NCBI GenBank assembly: GCA_937925655.1
Contig: CALAMC010000065.1
Location: 14,418-78,417 of the forward strand
Reading direction: 5' to 3'
Origin: an uncultured candidate division Zixibacteria bacterium
GTDB taxonomy: Bacteria; Zixibacteria; MSB-5A5; GN15; PGXB01
DNA: 64,000 nucleotides
The notes below the pieces were generated by a model. It was not told where the DNA came from, searched no databases, and was given only the letters and a program-made list of their open reading frames with translations. Of this stretch, positions 15,579-25,210 are shown in pieces. Made by a program: the position numbers and the translations under genes. Positions within the stretch are counted from its first letter, which is position 1, and every line of letters starts with the position of its first letter.

Positions 15579-17777
15579 TCATTCTGGCGGACGCGAGATA
15601 ACGTCTTCTGCGGCCTTTTTTAAAGCCGCGCCACCGAATAATTTTTGAGTAGCGGAAAGTGAATCCTTGAATTTTTTAACGGCGTCGATGGATTCGCGGT
15701 CGCCCATGCGACCCAGAGCTTTAATAGCGATAAGTTTTAACTCGTCTTTGGAAGCTTTTCCCGACGTCAAGCTGGACAGAAGTGACGGGTTTATCAAGAG
15801 TTCCGATAGGAATTTTTTTGCGTCGGGACCGCCCAGTTTGCCAATTGAAGTGAGAATATGGGTAACTTCGGAATTTATTTTCTTGGCCAGGTCGATGAGT
15901 TCCGGGACGATTTGTTCATTTCCGATAAGCCCGATCGAAATAATAGCCGATTCGCGGATTTCGCTGTCGGGATCGTTGGCCATCAACAAGAGCAAATCGG
16001 CGGCTTCTTCCCCCCCGATTTTTTCAAGGGCGGAGACGATTTCCCGTCTGACGCGGACGTCGCTGTCACCGATGTGCAATCTCAATGACCGGCAGGCGGC
16101 CGGATCACGGAGCGTGCCCAGAATAAAAATGGCGTTGCGTACGCGATACCATTTATCATCCTGCAATTCGCGCCGGTCATCGGGTCGGTCGAAGTTGGCG
16201 TCTTCGCTCATGAAACGACTGAACACGGCCAGTGACGCCCGACCCAACTCCGGCATAATCTTAAGGACATGCTGACGAATCTGGCGCGATTCATGGGAGA
16301 TAATATCCGACAGGGCGCAAGCCATCTGTTCGGACCCGATCGTAACCATAATGGTTTTGATATCCGCAAAGACATTGATATCACCCAGCAGAAGTTCGCG
16401 GATCAATTGATTGATGACTTCGGGGCGATTGAGTTCCTCGACGGCTTTCTTGACCGCAATGGATTCGTAGCTCCATATGCCATTAACCTGCTCACGTTTT
16501 TTGACCAGGACGGTGCACAGCGAGGCAAAAATATCATAATTGCGCCGGGTTAGAGAATTTTGAGCGATTTTCCAGATCAGATCGGAAAACTCGAATGTCT
16601 CATCATTATAGGCCAAATATTCGGCGATCAAATCGACGAGTTGTTTTTGCAGATTGGCATAATTGTGGTTATCGTGATAATCGACAGCCAGGTTGAGCAT
16701 GAGGAGCGCCCGGCGGCGGTGGTCAAGGTTGTCTCCGGCCAGTTTGGCCAGCAGGTCGGACAACACGGATTGGGCTTTGACCGCCTGACCTCGCCGCAAA
16801 AGTTTATTATAGCGTTCGCAGAATTCTTCACCCTGCCCGATTTCCATGCCGCCGGAAAAAACATCGCTCAAGTGACGCTCTATTTCATCGCTGGCTTCGA
16901 GTTTCATGCGGCTGGTTTCGGGCATGACCAGAGCGAAAGCCTCCCGGTTAATCTTCCCGCTTAAGGCCAGTTCGTCGAGGCCGTTCAAAATGAAATCACT
17001 CTGATGATGATATTTCACGGCATTCAAAAGCAGACGGCAGGAATCCGGATGATTCGATGACCGCCCGATTTTATCGGTCATGTATTTCAGGAGTGTCTCG
17101 GCGTTGAGTCGTCGGATTTGCTCGGGGACAATCAAGCTGACCAGTTGTGGATAGTAATCATGACGGTATTTGCGACGGTATTCATCGTGCGACAGGTTTT
17201 CATCGGCCAGGATTTCGGCCATCTGGTGAAAGTCGGTCCCGATATAAGTCGAAATTACCGCACGCACCGAAAAGTCCTGAAGGACATCGGCGCGGTATTT
17301 CAATCCCGATTCGAACAATTCCGCACCGGTGGCGGAGTTGACCGAAATCGATTGCACGTTGTTTCGTTCCAGGTGGGCATGCATCAGATTTTTATAATCA
17401 CCGGAGGGAAGTCTTTTGACGAATCGCTCCAGAAAGGTGCTCAAGTTCTCGGCACTCACAAAGGAGTGGAAGAGAATATCCGACAGGTCATTGATTTGCA
17501 TATGATCCATGATTTGATCGGTGAACACGCACGGTTTGACCCGGATATTTAAGATATACAGGTGGCCTTCGAAAATGTGCAGGTTGACATGTTCCTTGAA
17601 TTTCAGTATGCGATCCATAAGAATAAATGGCCGTCCCAGTGCCTTAACGGCCATGGGATGGGAGGCGGAATAAATGGAGACTTTTTTACCGGCCAGGTAC
17701 AATTCGCGCAGAAACTCATGTGCCAGCTCGCTTAAATTTGTGTTAAGGTCGGTTTCAGTGTAAGAAAACTCTCGCAT
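15579..17777 (-). CDS. Large HEAT-repeat protein
   Basis: 732 residues without a signal peptide. The C-terminal 250 residues contain HEAT-type helical repeats such as VRREIVSALEKIGGEEAADL and IRESAIISIGLIGNEQIVPE. The N-terminal ~450 residues are helix-rich and not recognised; they include a segment VSIYSASHPMAVKALGRPF. Such repeats make protein-binding scaffolds. The start is at MREFSY (17777), with GGGAG 8 nt upstream and the previous stop 2 nt away. Further in-frame codons up to 17960 overlap the PQQ gene and are rejected. It closes an operon with the PQQ lipoprotein and the large outer-membrane protein. A hairpin (15561-15567 with 15577-15583) overlaps its stop codon. Confidence 0.8.
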   Translation of the reverse strand: MREFSYTETDLNTNLSELAHEFLRELYLAGKKVSIYSASHPMAVKALGRPFILMDRILKFKEHVNLHIFEGHLYILNIRVKPCVFTDQIMDHMQINDLSDILFHSFVSAENLSTFLERFVKRLPSGDYKNLMHAHLERNNVQSISVNSATGAELFESGLKYRADVLQDFSVRAVISTYIGTDFHQMAEILADENLSHDEYRRKYRHDYYPQLVSLIVPEQIRRLNAETLLKYMTDKIGRSSNHPDSCRLLLNAVKYHHQSDFILNGLDELALSGKINREAFALVMPETSRMKLEASDEIERHLSDVFSGGMEIGQGEEFCERYNKLLRRGQAVKAQSVLSDLLAKLAGDNLDHRRRALLMLNLAVDYHDNHNYANLQKQLVDLIAEYLAYNDETFEFSDLIWKIAQNSLTRRNYDIFASLCTVLVKKREQVNGIWSYESIAVKKAVEELNRPEVINQLIRELLLGDINVFADIKTIMVTIGSEQMACALSDIISHESRQIRQHVLKIMPELGRASLAVFSRFMSEDANFDRPDDRRELQDDKWYRVRNAIFILGTLRDPAACRSLRLHIGDSDVRVRREIVSALEKIGGEEAADLLLLMANDPDSEIRESAIISIGLIGNEQIVPELIDLAKKINSEVTHILTSIGKLGGPDAKKFLSELLINPSLLSSLTSGKASKDELKLIAIKALGRMGDRESIDAVKKFKDSLSATQKLFGGAALKKAAEDVISRPPE

Positions 17778-17778
17778 C

Positions 17779-18900
17779 TCAATCTCCCAGGCATTGGATG
17801 ATGCCGTTATGCAGGGCCACGAATATTGAACCATCGGAGGCAATCGCCGGCAGGCGGATTTCCTGATCGAATTGGCGGCGTGAAACCAGTTTTCCGGAAG
17901 CGTGGTCGAGGCAGTACAAATGTCGGTCAAGGGAAGCGAAGACGACGAACTGCCCGGCAATAATCGGCGAGGAAATTATGACGCCGCCGGTTTCATAGTC
18001 CCAGACGGTTTGCCCGGTTTTCTTATCCAGCGCGCGTAAATAGCCGCCGCTATCGCCAATATAAACCAGATTATCATCGGCGGCCGGGGAACACCAGATG
18101 GGCCAGTCGAATTTGCGATCCCACAAAGGCCGTCCGGTGCCGGTTTCGAGAGCATAGAAGCCGCCGAAATTATCGGCGACAAAAACGTTATCATTGATAA
18201 CCACTTTTGAAACCAGCGGACCGCCCAAGGTGAGTTTTTGTATCAGTTCACCGAGTGAGGCTTCATAGACATTTATATCTCCGTCGTCCATCGGAAAATA
18301 CACCCTGCCTTCATAATAACTTGGACCGGCCAAACAAACGGCATCGGTCGAATCGGACCAGATGGTCTTCCCGGACACACAATCCAGACAATACACGCGA
18401 CCGTCCGTGCCGCATACAAAAAGCTTATTATCCTTTATTATCGGCGCACCGGAGATATCCTTTAAATGCCGTTTCCAGAGAATGTTGCGGTTATATAAAT
18501 TAAGGCAGAGCAGTTCATTTTTTGGGGCATCCAGACCGAAAAAGGCCAGTGAGTCACATAAAACAACTCCGCCCCGAACGGGATGCCGCATCTTGAGGAG
18601 GCCCTTAAACTTGCCTGTACGCAAATCAAAAAAGCTAACTTTACCTTTGCTGTCACTCACAATAAGACAGCCCGCCCCGATAACCATCGGTCCGGCCGGG
18701 GCGCCGGAAACGCGGTCTTCCCAGATCAAATTCAGTTTCCCGGAAAAATCATACGGGGAGCGAGCCCCGGCGGCAATATCATATCGCGAAAAAGGCCAGG
18801 AGGATTCCGGATATTCAAAGCTTAGTTTCATTTTGAATTTACGGGAACACCCGGTTAAAGTTAAGGCCATAAGAATCAATATGATAAATGCATTTTTCAT
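17779..18900 (-). CDS. Lipoprotein with PQQ-like beta-propeller
   Basis: 373 residues. The signal peptide ends in the lipobox LTLTGC, with the lipidated Cys at residue 18. The rest is a WD40/PQQ-like propeller with repeats of the type VYCLDCVSGKTIWSD, FYALETGTGRPLWDR, LRALDKKTGQTVWDYE and LYCLDHASGKLVSRR. The fold resembles BamB, the lipoprotein of the barrel assembly machine, although PQQ-type propellers also occur in other periplasmic proteins. The ATG at 18900 overlaps the stop of the preceding outer-membrane protein gene by one base (TGATG). This tight link to a barrel-containing protein suggests a joint role at the outer membrane (inference). Confidence 0.88.
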   Translation of the reverse strand: MKNAFIILILMALTLTGCSRKFKMKLSFEYPESSWPFSRYDIAAGARSPYDFSGKLNLIWEDRVSGAPAGPMVIGAGCLIVSDSKGKVSFFDLRTGKFKGLLKMRHPVRGGVVLCDSLAFFGLDAPKNELLCLNLYNRNILWKRHLKDISGAPIIKDNKLFVCGTDGRVYCLDCVSGKTIWSDSTDAVCLAGPSYYEGRVYFPMDDGDINVYEASLGELIQKLTLGGPLVSKVVINDNVFVADNFGGFYALETGTGRPLWDRKFDWPIWCSPAADDNLVYIGDSGGYLRALDKKTGQTVWDYETGGVIISSPIIAGQFVVFASLDRHLYCLDHASGKLVSRRQFDQEIRLPAIASDGSIFVALHNGIIQCLGD

Positions 18901-21692
18901 CAGAAGTTCCATCCGAAGAAAAAGTCAAAATCGGTTCGCGGGCTGATGGAATGGAAATCGGTCGTTCGGGCGAAATCAAATCTCAAGACGACATATGGTC
19001 CCAGCGCTACTCTGAATCCGGCCCCGGTTGAAGCCAGAACCTCGTCGAAGCGATCTTCCCAAATTGACCCGACGTCGAAGAAAATGGCTCCTCGAATAGC
19101 CTGAAAACCTATGCCCCCAAAGGGAAAGCCGACCAGGAGATTATCAATCAGCGGGAAACGAAGCTCGTGCGAGGCGAAAAGAATGTTGGGGTCATAAAAA
19201 GCCCGTCGATTAAAGCCGCGAAATGACCAGCTTCCGCCAAAATATATCCGTTGCGGTTCGACCCCGGCGGAGCTATAGGCGAACAGACGCGAGGCAAAAG
19301 CCGAATACCGCCCCAGACGGAAATAATGCCGGATATCCGCCACGCCGGTACGGCTGTACATACGGCCCTTGTCAAGAGCGGCGGTCAGCCCCAAAGTCAA
19401 ATTATAGCGGTGCCCCTCCAGCGGCCCGGAAATATCCCAGATGCTGTTGTCGGAAACGAATGATACGAAATTAGAAACGAGCAGGGCTTCGCGTTTGCGG
19501 TCGAATAGCCAAATATCCTTCTTGGAATATCGGATATACGAACTGGCCTCGAACCGTTCGAATTTCGATACGGGATAATTGACATATAACAGCCCACCAA
19601 CCTGCCGTTCGAAAAAGTAGCCTTCTTCATCGTTATAGTACTCATCATAGAAGTGAAACAGCCCGGCCCCCCAATTAAGCCGTCGTTTTTTATTGAGGTA
19701 AGTTATGCCGACGTTGAAGCTCGACAGAAAGTCATCCTTGGTTTCGGCGGTATTGGTCAGAAGAAAATAAAAGACGTTGTCACCGAGCATGTCGGACAGG
19801 GCTACCTGCAATCCGCCCAGAGTTCCATAAACCGGGTCATAAGAGATGGCCGACTGGGCGATATCAAAGGAATACTCGGTGTTGTACTTAAACGATGACC
19901 GTGCCGACCGGCCGTCTATCTGTCCGGGCTTCCAGAATGCTTTGCCCACCGGAGTTTCCGTCGCCGCCACCGTCATGGTATCGGTGATTTCCATGCTGTA
20001 GAGGTGAAAGCCCATATCCTGATACCCTGTAAACAGGACCTCATCGTTATCCTGAAGAACGCGGGGATCGAAGGCTCCGGTCAGCAAATTGGTAATCTTG
20101 TTGATACTGCCATCCGGGTTATTGCGATATATATTGAAAGAGCCATCACGGTCGGAGGCAAAATAAAGACCATGGCGATCGGGTTCCGGGGATATGTCAA
20201 TCCAGTTTCCATAAGTAAGCTGGACCATGTGTCGGTCATTGCGCGACATGCCAAAAAGATTCTGGGCGCCGATATCACCGTCGGCACAGCGGTCCGAGGA
20301 AAAGATAATCGAATCGCCGCCAAGGCTATAAGCCGGGGTAATGTCATTATAATGGTCATCCGTGAGTTGAATCAAATCGCCGGTTAACAGGTCGACTTCA
20401 TATATATCGGTATAACCGCGCTTGGTCGAGGCGCTGAAAACAGCGCGGTTGCCGTCGGGCGAAAAGCGCGGCGATGATATCGCCACCAGATGCGAAAAGT
20501 GGTATTTCTGAAGATTGCGGCGAGTATAAATGTCATACATATATAACACATCTGATTCTTTCGATTTCGAAGAAAACAAAACGCGGCCGTCGTTGCGGGC
20601 GTCGATACCGCTTTGCAGAAGATGCAGGGATTCATAGCCCGCCGACTGCTCCCCTTTCAGGATGGTGTGCAGTTCCACCTTTTCTCCACCCCGTGGCATC
20701 ATGTACAAACCGGAATAACCTCGCTTGTTGGCTTTGTAGACAATCCAGTCGCCGCTATGCCGTTCGTTGTCGAGAGTTATCGGAACCCCCTTGACGGCAT
20801 AGCCGCTGTTGGTCAACTGGCGGGCTTCTCTCTTGACCAGGCCGCCATCGGCCATATCCGGATAGTATTTTTTCTTGAGGCTGTATTCCCACTTACGGGA
20901 GACTTCCGGCAGTTTATCGCCGAGGGTATATTCGACCAGTTCCTCGAAACGATGGAAACGCCACCAGTTTTCAAACATCAAAGTCAGTTTATGCGGGCCG
21001 TAATGTTCATGGATGAACTGGCAGATGGATTGTCCGATTTTATACATTAGGAAAGTGCCGCTGATCTGATACAACTGCTCGATCGGAATTATTCGTCCGG
21101 ATAAAACCATATCTTTAATCATCATATCGGCTTCACTGTCCCAGTCGGTCGACCAGAACTCGGCCAGGCCTTCAATTAACCAAAGTGGCGGCGGCGCCAT
21201 CCGCACCAGCCGGTGCTTCGACAGCGTCCGCTCCAATTTCGATATGGTAAATACGTGCACCAGTTCATGGCGAACCACGTGCTCAAAAGCCCGGAATGAA
21301 CCAAGGTAGGGCACGACCACACGCCCTTTTAAAAATTCGGTGAACCCGCCGACCGATTCGGGAAGAAGCGATGGGATGACATTGGTCTGCGAGAAGTAAT
21401 TTCCGGAACTGTAAAAAATCAGGGGGATTTTTTCGTAAATTTCATGGTTAAATTTCGAAGCCAGTTCGCGATAGGCATCCTCGCCAATTCGCGCCCCGAT
21501 ACGTGCAATTTCATCTTCTTCGGGATAAAAGTAAATGCGGAAGTGTTCTGTTTCCAGAACCTGCCAATCGAAATCGGTGTACTGGACCTTGTTTTTGCCG
21601 AAATAAAACTGCCCGAAGGCCATGGAGGCGCTAAGAATAATAAACAGTACCGAAAACAATATTGGCGTTATTTTTCTGAAAACATGAAGCAT
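18900..21692 (-). CDS. Secreted peptidase-MA-like / PD40 propeller / outer-membrane barrel protein
   Basis: 930 residues in three parts. A signal peptide (1-27, ending MAFGQ) precedes a gluzincin-type metalloprotease domain with HELVH at 142-146 and WLIEGLAEFW, where Glu174 is the likely third zinc ligand. Residues ~300-600 carry PD40/TolB-type propeller repeats (SPRFSPDGNRAVFSA, ITPAYSLGGDSIIFSSD, LYFASDRDGSFNIYRN). Residues ~640-930 resemble an Omp85/BamA-type C-terminal barrel with IYFGGSWSFRGFNRRAFYD and a terminal aromatic residue. This suggests a surface- or periplasm-facing protease domain tethered by its own barrel. It leads the operon with the PQQ lipoprotein and the HEAT protein. 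Substrate unknown. Confidence 0.85.
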   Translation of the reverse strand: MLHVFRKITPILFSVLFIILSASMAFGQFYFGKNKVQYTDFDWQVLETEHFRIYFYPEEDEIARIGARIGEDAYRELASKFNHEIYEKIPLIFYSSGNYFSQTNVIPSLLPESVGGFTEFLKGRVVVPYLGSFRAFEHVVRHELVHVFTISKLERTLSKHRLVRMAPPPLWLIEGLAEFWSTDWDSEADMMIKDMVLSGRIIPIEQLYQISGTFLMYKIGQSICQFIHEHYGPHKLTLMFENWWRFHRFEELVEYTLGDKLPEVSRKWEYSLKKKYYPDMADGGLVKREARQLTNSGYAVKGVPITLDNERHSGDWIVYKANKRGYSGLYMMPRGGEKVELHTILKGEQSAGYESLHLLQSGIDARNDGRVLFSSKSKESDVLYMYDIYTRRNLQKYHFSHLVAISSPRFSPDGNRAVFSASTKRGYTDIYEVDLLTGDLIQLTDDHYNDITPAYSLGGDSIIFSSDRCADGDIGAQNLFGMSRNDRHMVQLTYGNWIDISPEPDRHGLYFASDRDGSFNIYRNNPDGSINKITNLLTGAFDPRVLQDNDEVLFTGYQDMGFHLYSMEITDTMTVAATETPVGKAFWKPGQIDGRSARSSFKYNTEYSFDIAQSAISYDPVYGTLGGLQVALSDMLGDNVFYFLLTNTAETKDDFLSSFNVGITYLNKKRRLNWGAGLFHFYDEYYNDEEGYFFERQVGGLLYVNYPVSKFERFEASSYIRYSKKDIWLFDRKREALLVSNFVSFVSDNSIWDISGPLEGHRYNLTLGLTAALDKGRMYSRTGVADIRHYFRLGRYSAFASRLFAYSSAGVEPQRIYFGGSWSFRGFNRRAFYDPNILFASHELRFPLIDNLLVGFPFGGIGFQAIRGAIFFDVGSIWEDRFDEVLASTGAGFRVALGPYVVLRFDFARTTDFHSISPRTDFDFFFGWNF

Positions 21693-21851
21693 AGCAAAAT
21701 TTAATTTAATTACGGCGACTCCGGAAAAACATAAAAATTATTCGCCATATCCTGCCAGAATATATTCAACCGCTCACAATTCAGCACATTATTATCTATA
21801 TCGGCGGCAAGGCGTTATACTAAAAGTGAGGATTAACAGGGCGGCTTCCAA

Positions 21852-22841
21852 TCAATATACGATTCCGGTCTTATATTTGCAAAAAGAACAATCGCCTCCA
21901 GTCAGCCCGGCAATTTCGATATTATAATAATTGCGTTTGATCAGTGCTCGGCCGCATTGGGGGCAAAGGGTATCGGATTTGCCCGGAACATTGACGTTAC
22001 CGAGATAGACAAACTTGAGCTTGTTCCGAGCGATATCATACGCTTTCAGAAGCGTCTCGGTCGGGGTCCGGGGGCGAGTCATTTTGTAGGTCGGATAATA
22101 GGCTGAAAAATGCAGAGGTATTTTATCGGACAACCCGGCCAAAAAATCGGTAATTTGCTCGAAATCTGAAATCGCATCATTCAGACCCGGAATGACCAGA
22201 TTAGTGATTTCCAGATGAATCTTGGCGCGATACAGACATTCGATAGTTTCTTTAACCGGCTCCAACTGACCTTTGCAGATTTTTTTATAGAAATCGGGGC
22301 GCATGCTTTTCAAGTCAATATTGGCGGCATCAATAGACGGAATTAACTCCTTAAGAGGATCGGGATTAATATAACCATTGCTGACAATAACATTTTTAAG
22401 ACCCTTATCCCTGACAGCGCTGGCGGCATCAAGAATGTATTCAAACCAAATCAGCGGTTCCGAATATGTATAGGCAACACCGATAGAACCAGATTTGCCG
22501 GCAAGGACAGCCAAATCGGACGGGGCCAGATAGCGCGTGGGCACTTTCATCTGTGAAATTTCCCAGTTTTGACAGTTTTCACATCCAAGGTTGCATCCGT
22601 TGGGGCCGGTGGAAAAAATCATAGAGCCGGGATAATAATGATACAGCGGTTTTTTCTCGATCGGGTCATAGGCCGCCGAGACGATTTCGCCGTAATTATC
22701 GACCATCAGTTTGCCATCGATATTGGTGCGGCAACCACATATACCGGTTTTGGACTCGGCTAAAAGGCAATCGGCCGGGCACAGACGGCACCGGACCTTA
22801 TTATTCTCAAGGCTTTCCCAATGGCGGGCATCTCTTATCAT
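21852..22841 (-). CDS. amrS: AmmeMemoRadiSam system radical SAM enzyme
   Basis: 329 residues. The radical-SAM cluster motif CxxxCxxC is Cys83, Cys87 and Cys90 in NGCNLGCENCQNWEIS. An N-terminal cysteine group (CRLCPADC, GICGC) and a C-terminal zinc ribbon (CPQCGRAL, CSFC) are typical of AmrS proteins related to pyruvate-formate-lyase activating enzymes. The companion Memo and AMMECR1 proteins, often adjacent, are not in the window. The start overlaps the stop of the GT9-GmhB gene by 4 nt (ATGA), so it is translationally coupled. Reaction uncertain; a radical-based modification of a protein or nucleotide is usually proposed. Confidence 0.9.
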   Translation of the reverse strand: MIRDARHWESLENNKVRCRLCPADCLLAESKTGICGCRTNIDGKLMVDNYGEIVSAAYDPIEKKPLYHYYPGSMIFSTGPNGCNLGCENCQNWEISQMKVPTRYLAPSDLAVLAGKSGSIGVAYTYSEPLIWFEYILDAASAVRDKGLKNVIVSNGYINPDPLKELIPSIDAANIDLKSMRPDFYKKICKGQLEPVKETIECLYRAKIHLEITNLVIPGLNDAISDFEQITDFLAGLSDKIPLHFSAYYPTYKMTRPRTPTETLLKAYDIARNKLKFVYLGNVNVPGKSDTLCPQCGRALIKRNYYNIEIAGLTGGDCSFCKYKTGIVY

Positions 22842-24409
22842 GGCTTTATCCCGAGCGTTTTCCCGATATATTTTACGGCATCGAGAAGATTGTCGGCAAC
22901 GGTTTCCGGCGGGAAAGAGTCATGGGAAGCCATTCTATTCATGCTGTCCTGTCCGTATCCGGTGCGCACCAGTATTCCTTTTCCCCCGGTGGCGTAAGCC
23001 AGGCGGACATCGGATAATTTGTCCCCGATGCAATACGAAGCAAAGGGATTTATACCGTACTGCCGTGCCGTCCGTTCAACCATGCCGGCGGCAGGTTTGC
23101 GCATGAACGATTTTTGGGCAAATGGTTCGACCGAACCGTGCTCATAGTAGGGGCAGTATAAAATGTCATCGAGGGGCGCCCCTTTGGCGGCAAACAGCGA
23201 GCGGATGCGTTCATTGACGCGGTCAACCTGTTCCAGGTCGAAATATCCTCGCGCCACGCCCGACTGATTGGACAGGACAATGATTTTGAATCCCATGTCC
23301 CGGCCCAATCGGATGGCTTCGATTGAACCTTCTTCGGGGTCGACCTGTTCCGGATCGGATAAAAAGCTCTTTTCTTTTATCAGGGTTCCGTCGCGATCTA
23401 TAAACAGGGCGGCCGCGGTTTCAGATTTTTTCTCCAGGGCATCGATAATTTGGCCAAACACATAATCGACCTCTATGCGGTCGAAACAGTATTGCTTATC
23501 ACGATAACAGGGTCTTTTGCCATGCAACGAACAGGGGCGGCAGGGTTCTTCGACCTGGATTATTCGATCGTGCCATCCCCGGGGTGAAAAGCCCAGAGTG
23601 GGGTGAGTCGGCCCAAACAAGGCCAGCACCGGAGTTCCCACCGCCGAGCCGATATGCATCAAACCGGAATCGTTGGAAAGCAGAAGATTGGCCGATGCGA
23701 TTTCCGCGGCAATATCGGGCAGTGAAGCATCGATTATAACGCGAATGTCCGGTGATTTATCCATCACATCTGATTCATACAATGGTTTGTCTTTTTCGGT
23801 TAAAAGCAGAACAATGTCAGCCGCATTTTCAGCGCGCAAACGCGTGACAAGCTCGCGGAAACGCTTTGGCGGCCACTGTTTGGTCGGATACGATGCCCCC
23901 GGCGCAATCGCCACAAGCGGCTTATTGGCAACCGGTCGCGATATGCGGGAAGGTCTCAACAACGGTCTTCGCGTGAACACGTCTCCCCCGCAGGCGGTGA
24001 CGGCGGCGTTATAGAGGTCAATAGTATGGGGTGGATTGGCACTACTGCGGTGCAGTTTGACAGCCATGAATCTTTCGCGGCGCCGCTTGGGATATTGGGC
24101 TTTGACCGGTGCGGCAATATGACGCATCAGATAATTGGAGCGGAAGTTACCGTGGAGGTCGCAAATAATATCGATGCCATGTTTATCGAAAAATTCGCCG
24201 GTGCGGAATAACTCCAGCAGGCTGATTTTGCGGGGCAATGAAATTGTTTCATCGACGCCGGTCATCATTCCGGCCAGAGGCGCATTTTGTTCGCGCGTCA
24301 GAAAAAATATTTTAGAATCGGGAAATGATAACTTCAGATTCAATATCGGAGCCGAGGCCAAAACAACATCGCCAATCGAACCCAGCCTGATAACCAGAAT
24401 ATTATTCAT
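22838..24409 (-). CDS. Fusion of GT9 heptosyltransferase and GmhB-type HAD phosphatase
   Basis: 523 residues with two enzymes in one chain. Residues 1-325 are a glycosyltransferase family 9 domain: ILVIRLGSIGDVVLASAPI, VAIAPGASYPTKQWP and LLSNDSGLMHIGSAVGTP. It should transfer ADP-heptose to lipopolysaccharide core. Residues 333-523 are a HAD-IIIA phosphatase like GmhB, with FIDRDGTLIKE (Asp338, Asp340), SNQSGVARGYF and CIGDKLSDVRLA, which makes heptose-1-phosphate. The zinc loop of GmhB is reduced to one Cys (YCPYYEHG), and the usual CRKP is MRKP. The gene starts 1 nt after uppP ends and overlaps amrS. The fusion couples late precursor synthesis with sugar transfer. Confidence 0.9.
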   Translation of the reverse strand: MNNILVIRLGSIGDVVLASAPILNLKLSFPDSKIFFLTREQNAPLAGMMTGVDETISLPRKISLLELFRTGEFFDKHGIDIICDLHGNFRSNYLMRHIAAPVKAQYPKRRRERFMAVKLHRSSANPPHTIDLYNAAVTACGGDVFTRRPLLRPSRISRPVANKPLVAIAPGASYPTKQWPPKRFRELVTRLRAENAADIVLLLTEKDKPLYESDVMDKSPDIRVIIDASLPDIAAEIASANLLLSNDSGLMHIGSAVGTPVLALFGPTHPTLGFSPRGWHDRIIQVEEPCRPCSLHGKRPCYRDKQYCFDRIEVDYVFGQIIDALEKKSETAAALFIDRDGTLIKEKSFLSDPEQVDPEEGSIEAIRLGRDMGFKIIVLSNQSGVARGYFDLEQVDRVNERIRSLFAAKGAPLDDILYCPYYEHGSVEPFAQKSFMRKPAAGMVERTARQYGINPFASYCIGDKLSDVRLAYATGGKGILVRTGYGQDSMNRMASHDSFPPETVADNLLDAVKYIGKTLGIKP

Positions 24410-24410
24410 C

Positions 24411-25184
24411 TTAGACGAAATATACTAAGCCGACCGTGCCCACCAAAAGACAATAAATGCCGAAATACTGGAATTTCCCCTTGCGCACAATGCTTAAAAG
24501 AAGGTATACGGCCAGAAGGCCGGATAAAAATGACAAAATTGTCCCCGTCAGATACTGGCCGGCCAAAGCGACGTCGAGGTTAAAAAGTTCTTTTATTTTG
24601 AAGACGGCGGCCCCGACAATGGCCGGAATGGAGAGCAAAAAGGAAAACTCGGCGGCGGTGGTAGCGTTGACACCGGCGAAGAGACCAAAGGATATGGTCG
24701 ACCCGGAGCGGGAGATCCCAGGGAAAATGGCCATAGCCTGTCCGAGACCGATAAACAACGAATTAAGCCATGACAGTCTTTTTTCCTTCTTTGGGGCCAA
24801 CCCGGTTAATAGGAGCATGACGCCCGTCACCAAAAGCATTATCGATGTCAAAAACGGTGATCCGAAGGCGGCTTCGATAGTGTCTTCAAGCGTGAGCGCC
24901 ACAATAACGGCTGGAATAGTGGCAATGATAATATAGAAAACAAGTTTCCGTTGTTCAACCATTGTTGTATCAAACAATGATCGAATCATGGCCATGATTC
25001 GTTTTCGGAAATAAATCAAAACGGCCAGAAGCGTTCCCAGATGCACGAGTAGTTCAAAAGTCACGCCCGGATTTTTGGCCCCAAGCAGGTGTTCAGTCAG
25101 GACCAGATGGCCGGACGAAGATACCGGTAAAAATTCGGTCAGGCCCTGCAGAAGTCCCAGCAGTATGGCGTCGAAATAGCTCAT
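24411..25184 (-). CDS. uppP: Undecaprenyl-diphosphatase UppP (BacA)
   Basis: 257 residues, about eight transmembrane segments. It removes phosphate from undecaprenyl diphosphate at the inner membrane, recycling the lipid carrier used for peptidoglycan and polysaccharides. Family motifs are LLQGLTEFLPVSSSGHL near the N-terminus and FPGISRSGSTIS in the middle. The start is taken at MSYFDA (25184), with GGAG 8 nt upstream; the ribosome site is buried in the 3' arm of a hairpin (25192-25210). It is first in a tight operon with the GT9-GmhB fusion and amrS. Confidence 0.96.
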   Translation of the reverse strand: MSYFDAILLGLLQGLTEFLPVSSSGHLVLTEHLLGAKNPGVTFELLVHLGTLLAVLIYFRKRIMAMIRSLFDTTMVEQRKLVFYIIIATIPAVIVALTLEDTIEAAFGSPFLTSIMLLVTGVMLLLTGLAPKKEKRLSWLNSLFIGLGQAMAIFPGISRSGSTISFGLFAGVNATTAAEFSFLLSIPAIVGAAVFKIKELFNLDVALAGQYLTGTILSFLSGLLAVYLLLSIVRKGKFQYFGIYCLLVGTVGLVYFV

Positions 25185-25191
25185 ATTAAAA

Positions 25192-25210
25192 CTCCGGTGC
25201 ATCACCGGAG
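25192..25210 (-). terminator. Hairpin that terminates the upstream gene and covers the uppP ribosome site
   Basis: A perfect 8-bp stem (25192-25199 with 25203-25210) with a 3-nt loop is followed on the minus strand by UUUUAAU. Its 3' arm contains the GGAG that serves uppP, so folding should both end the barrel-gene transcript and hide the uppP start. Confidence 0.6.

Noticed and set aside
17778..17960. 61-residue N-terminal extension of the HEAT protein
   Set aside because: It overlaps the PQQ lipoprotein gene and has low-complexity sequence; MREFSY has a ribosome site.
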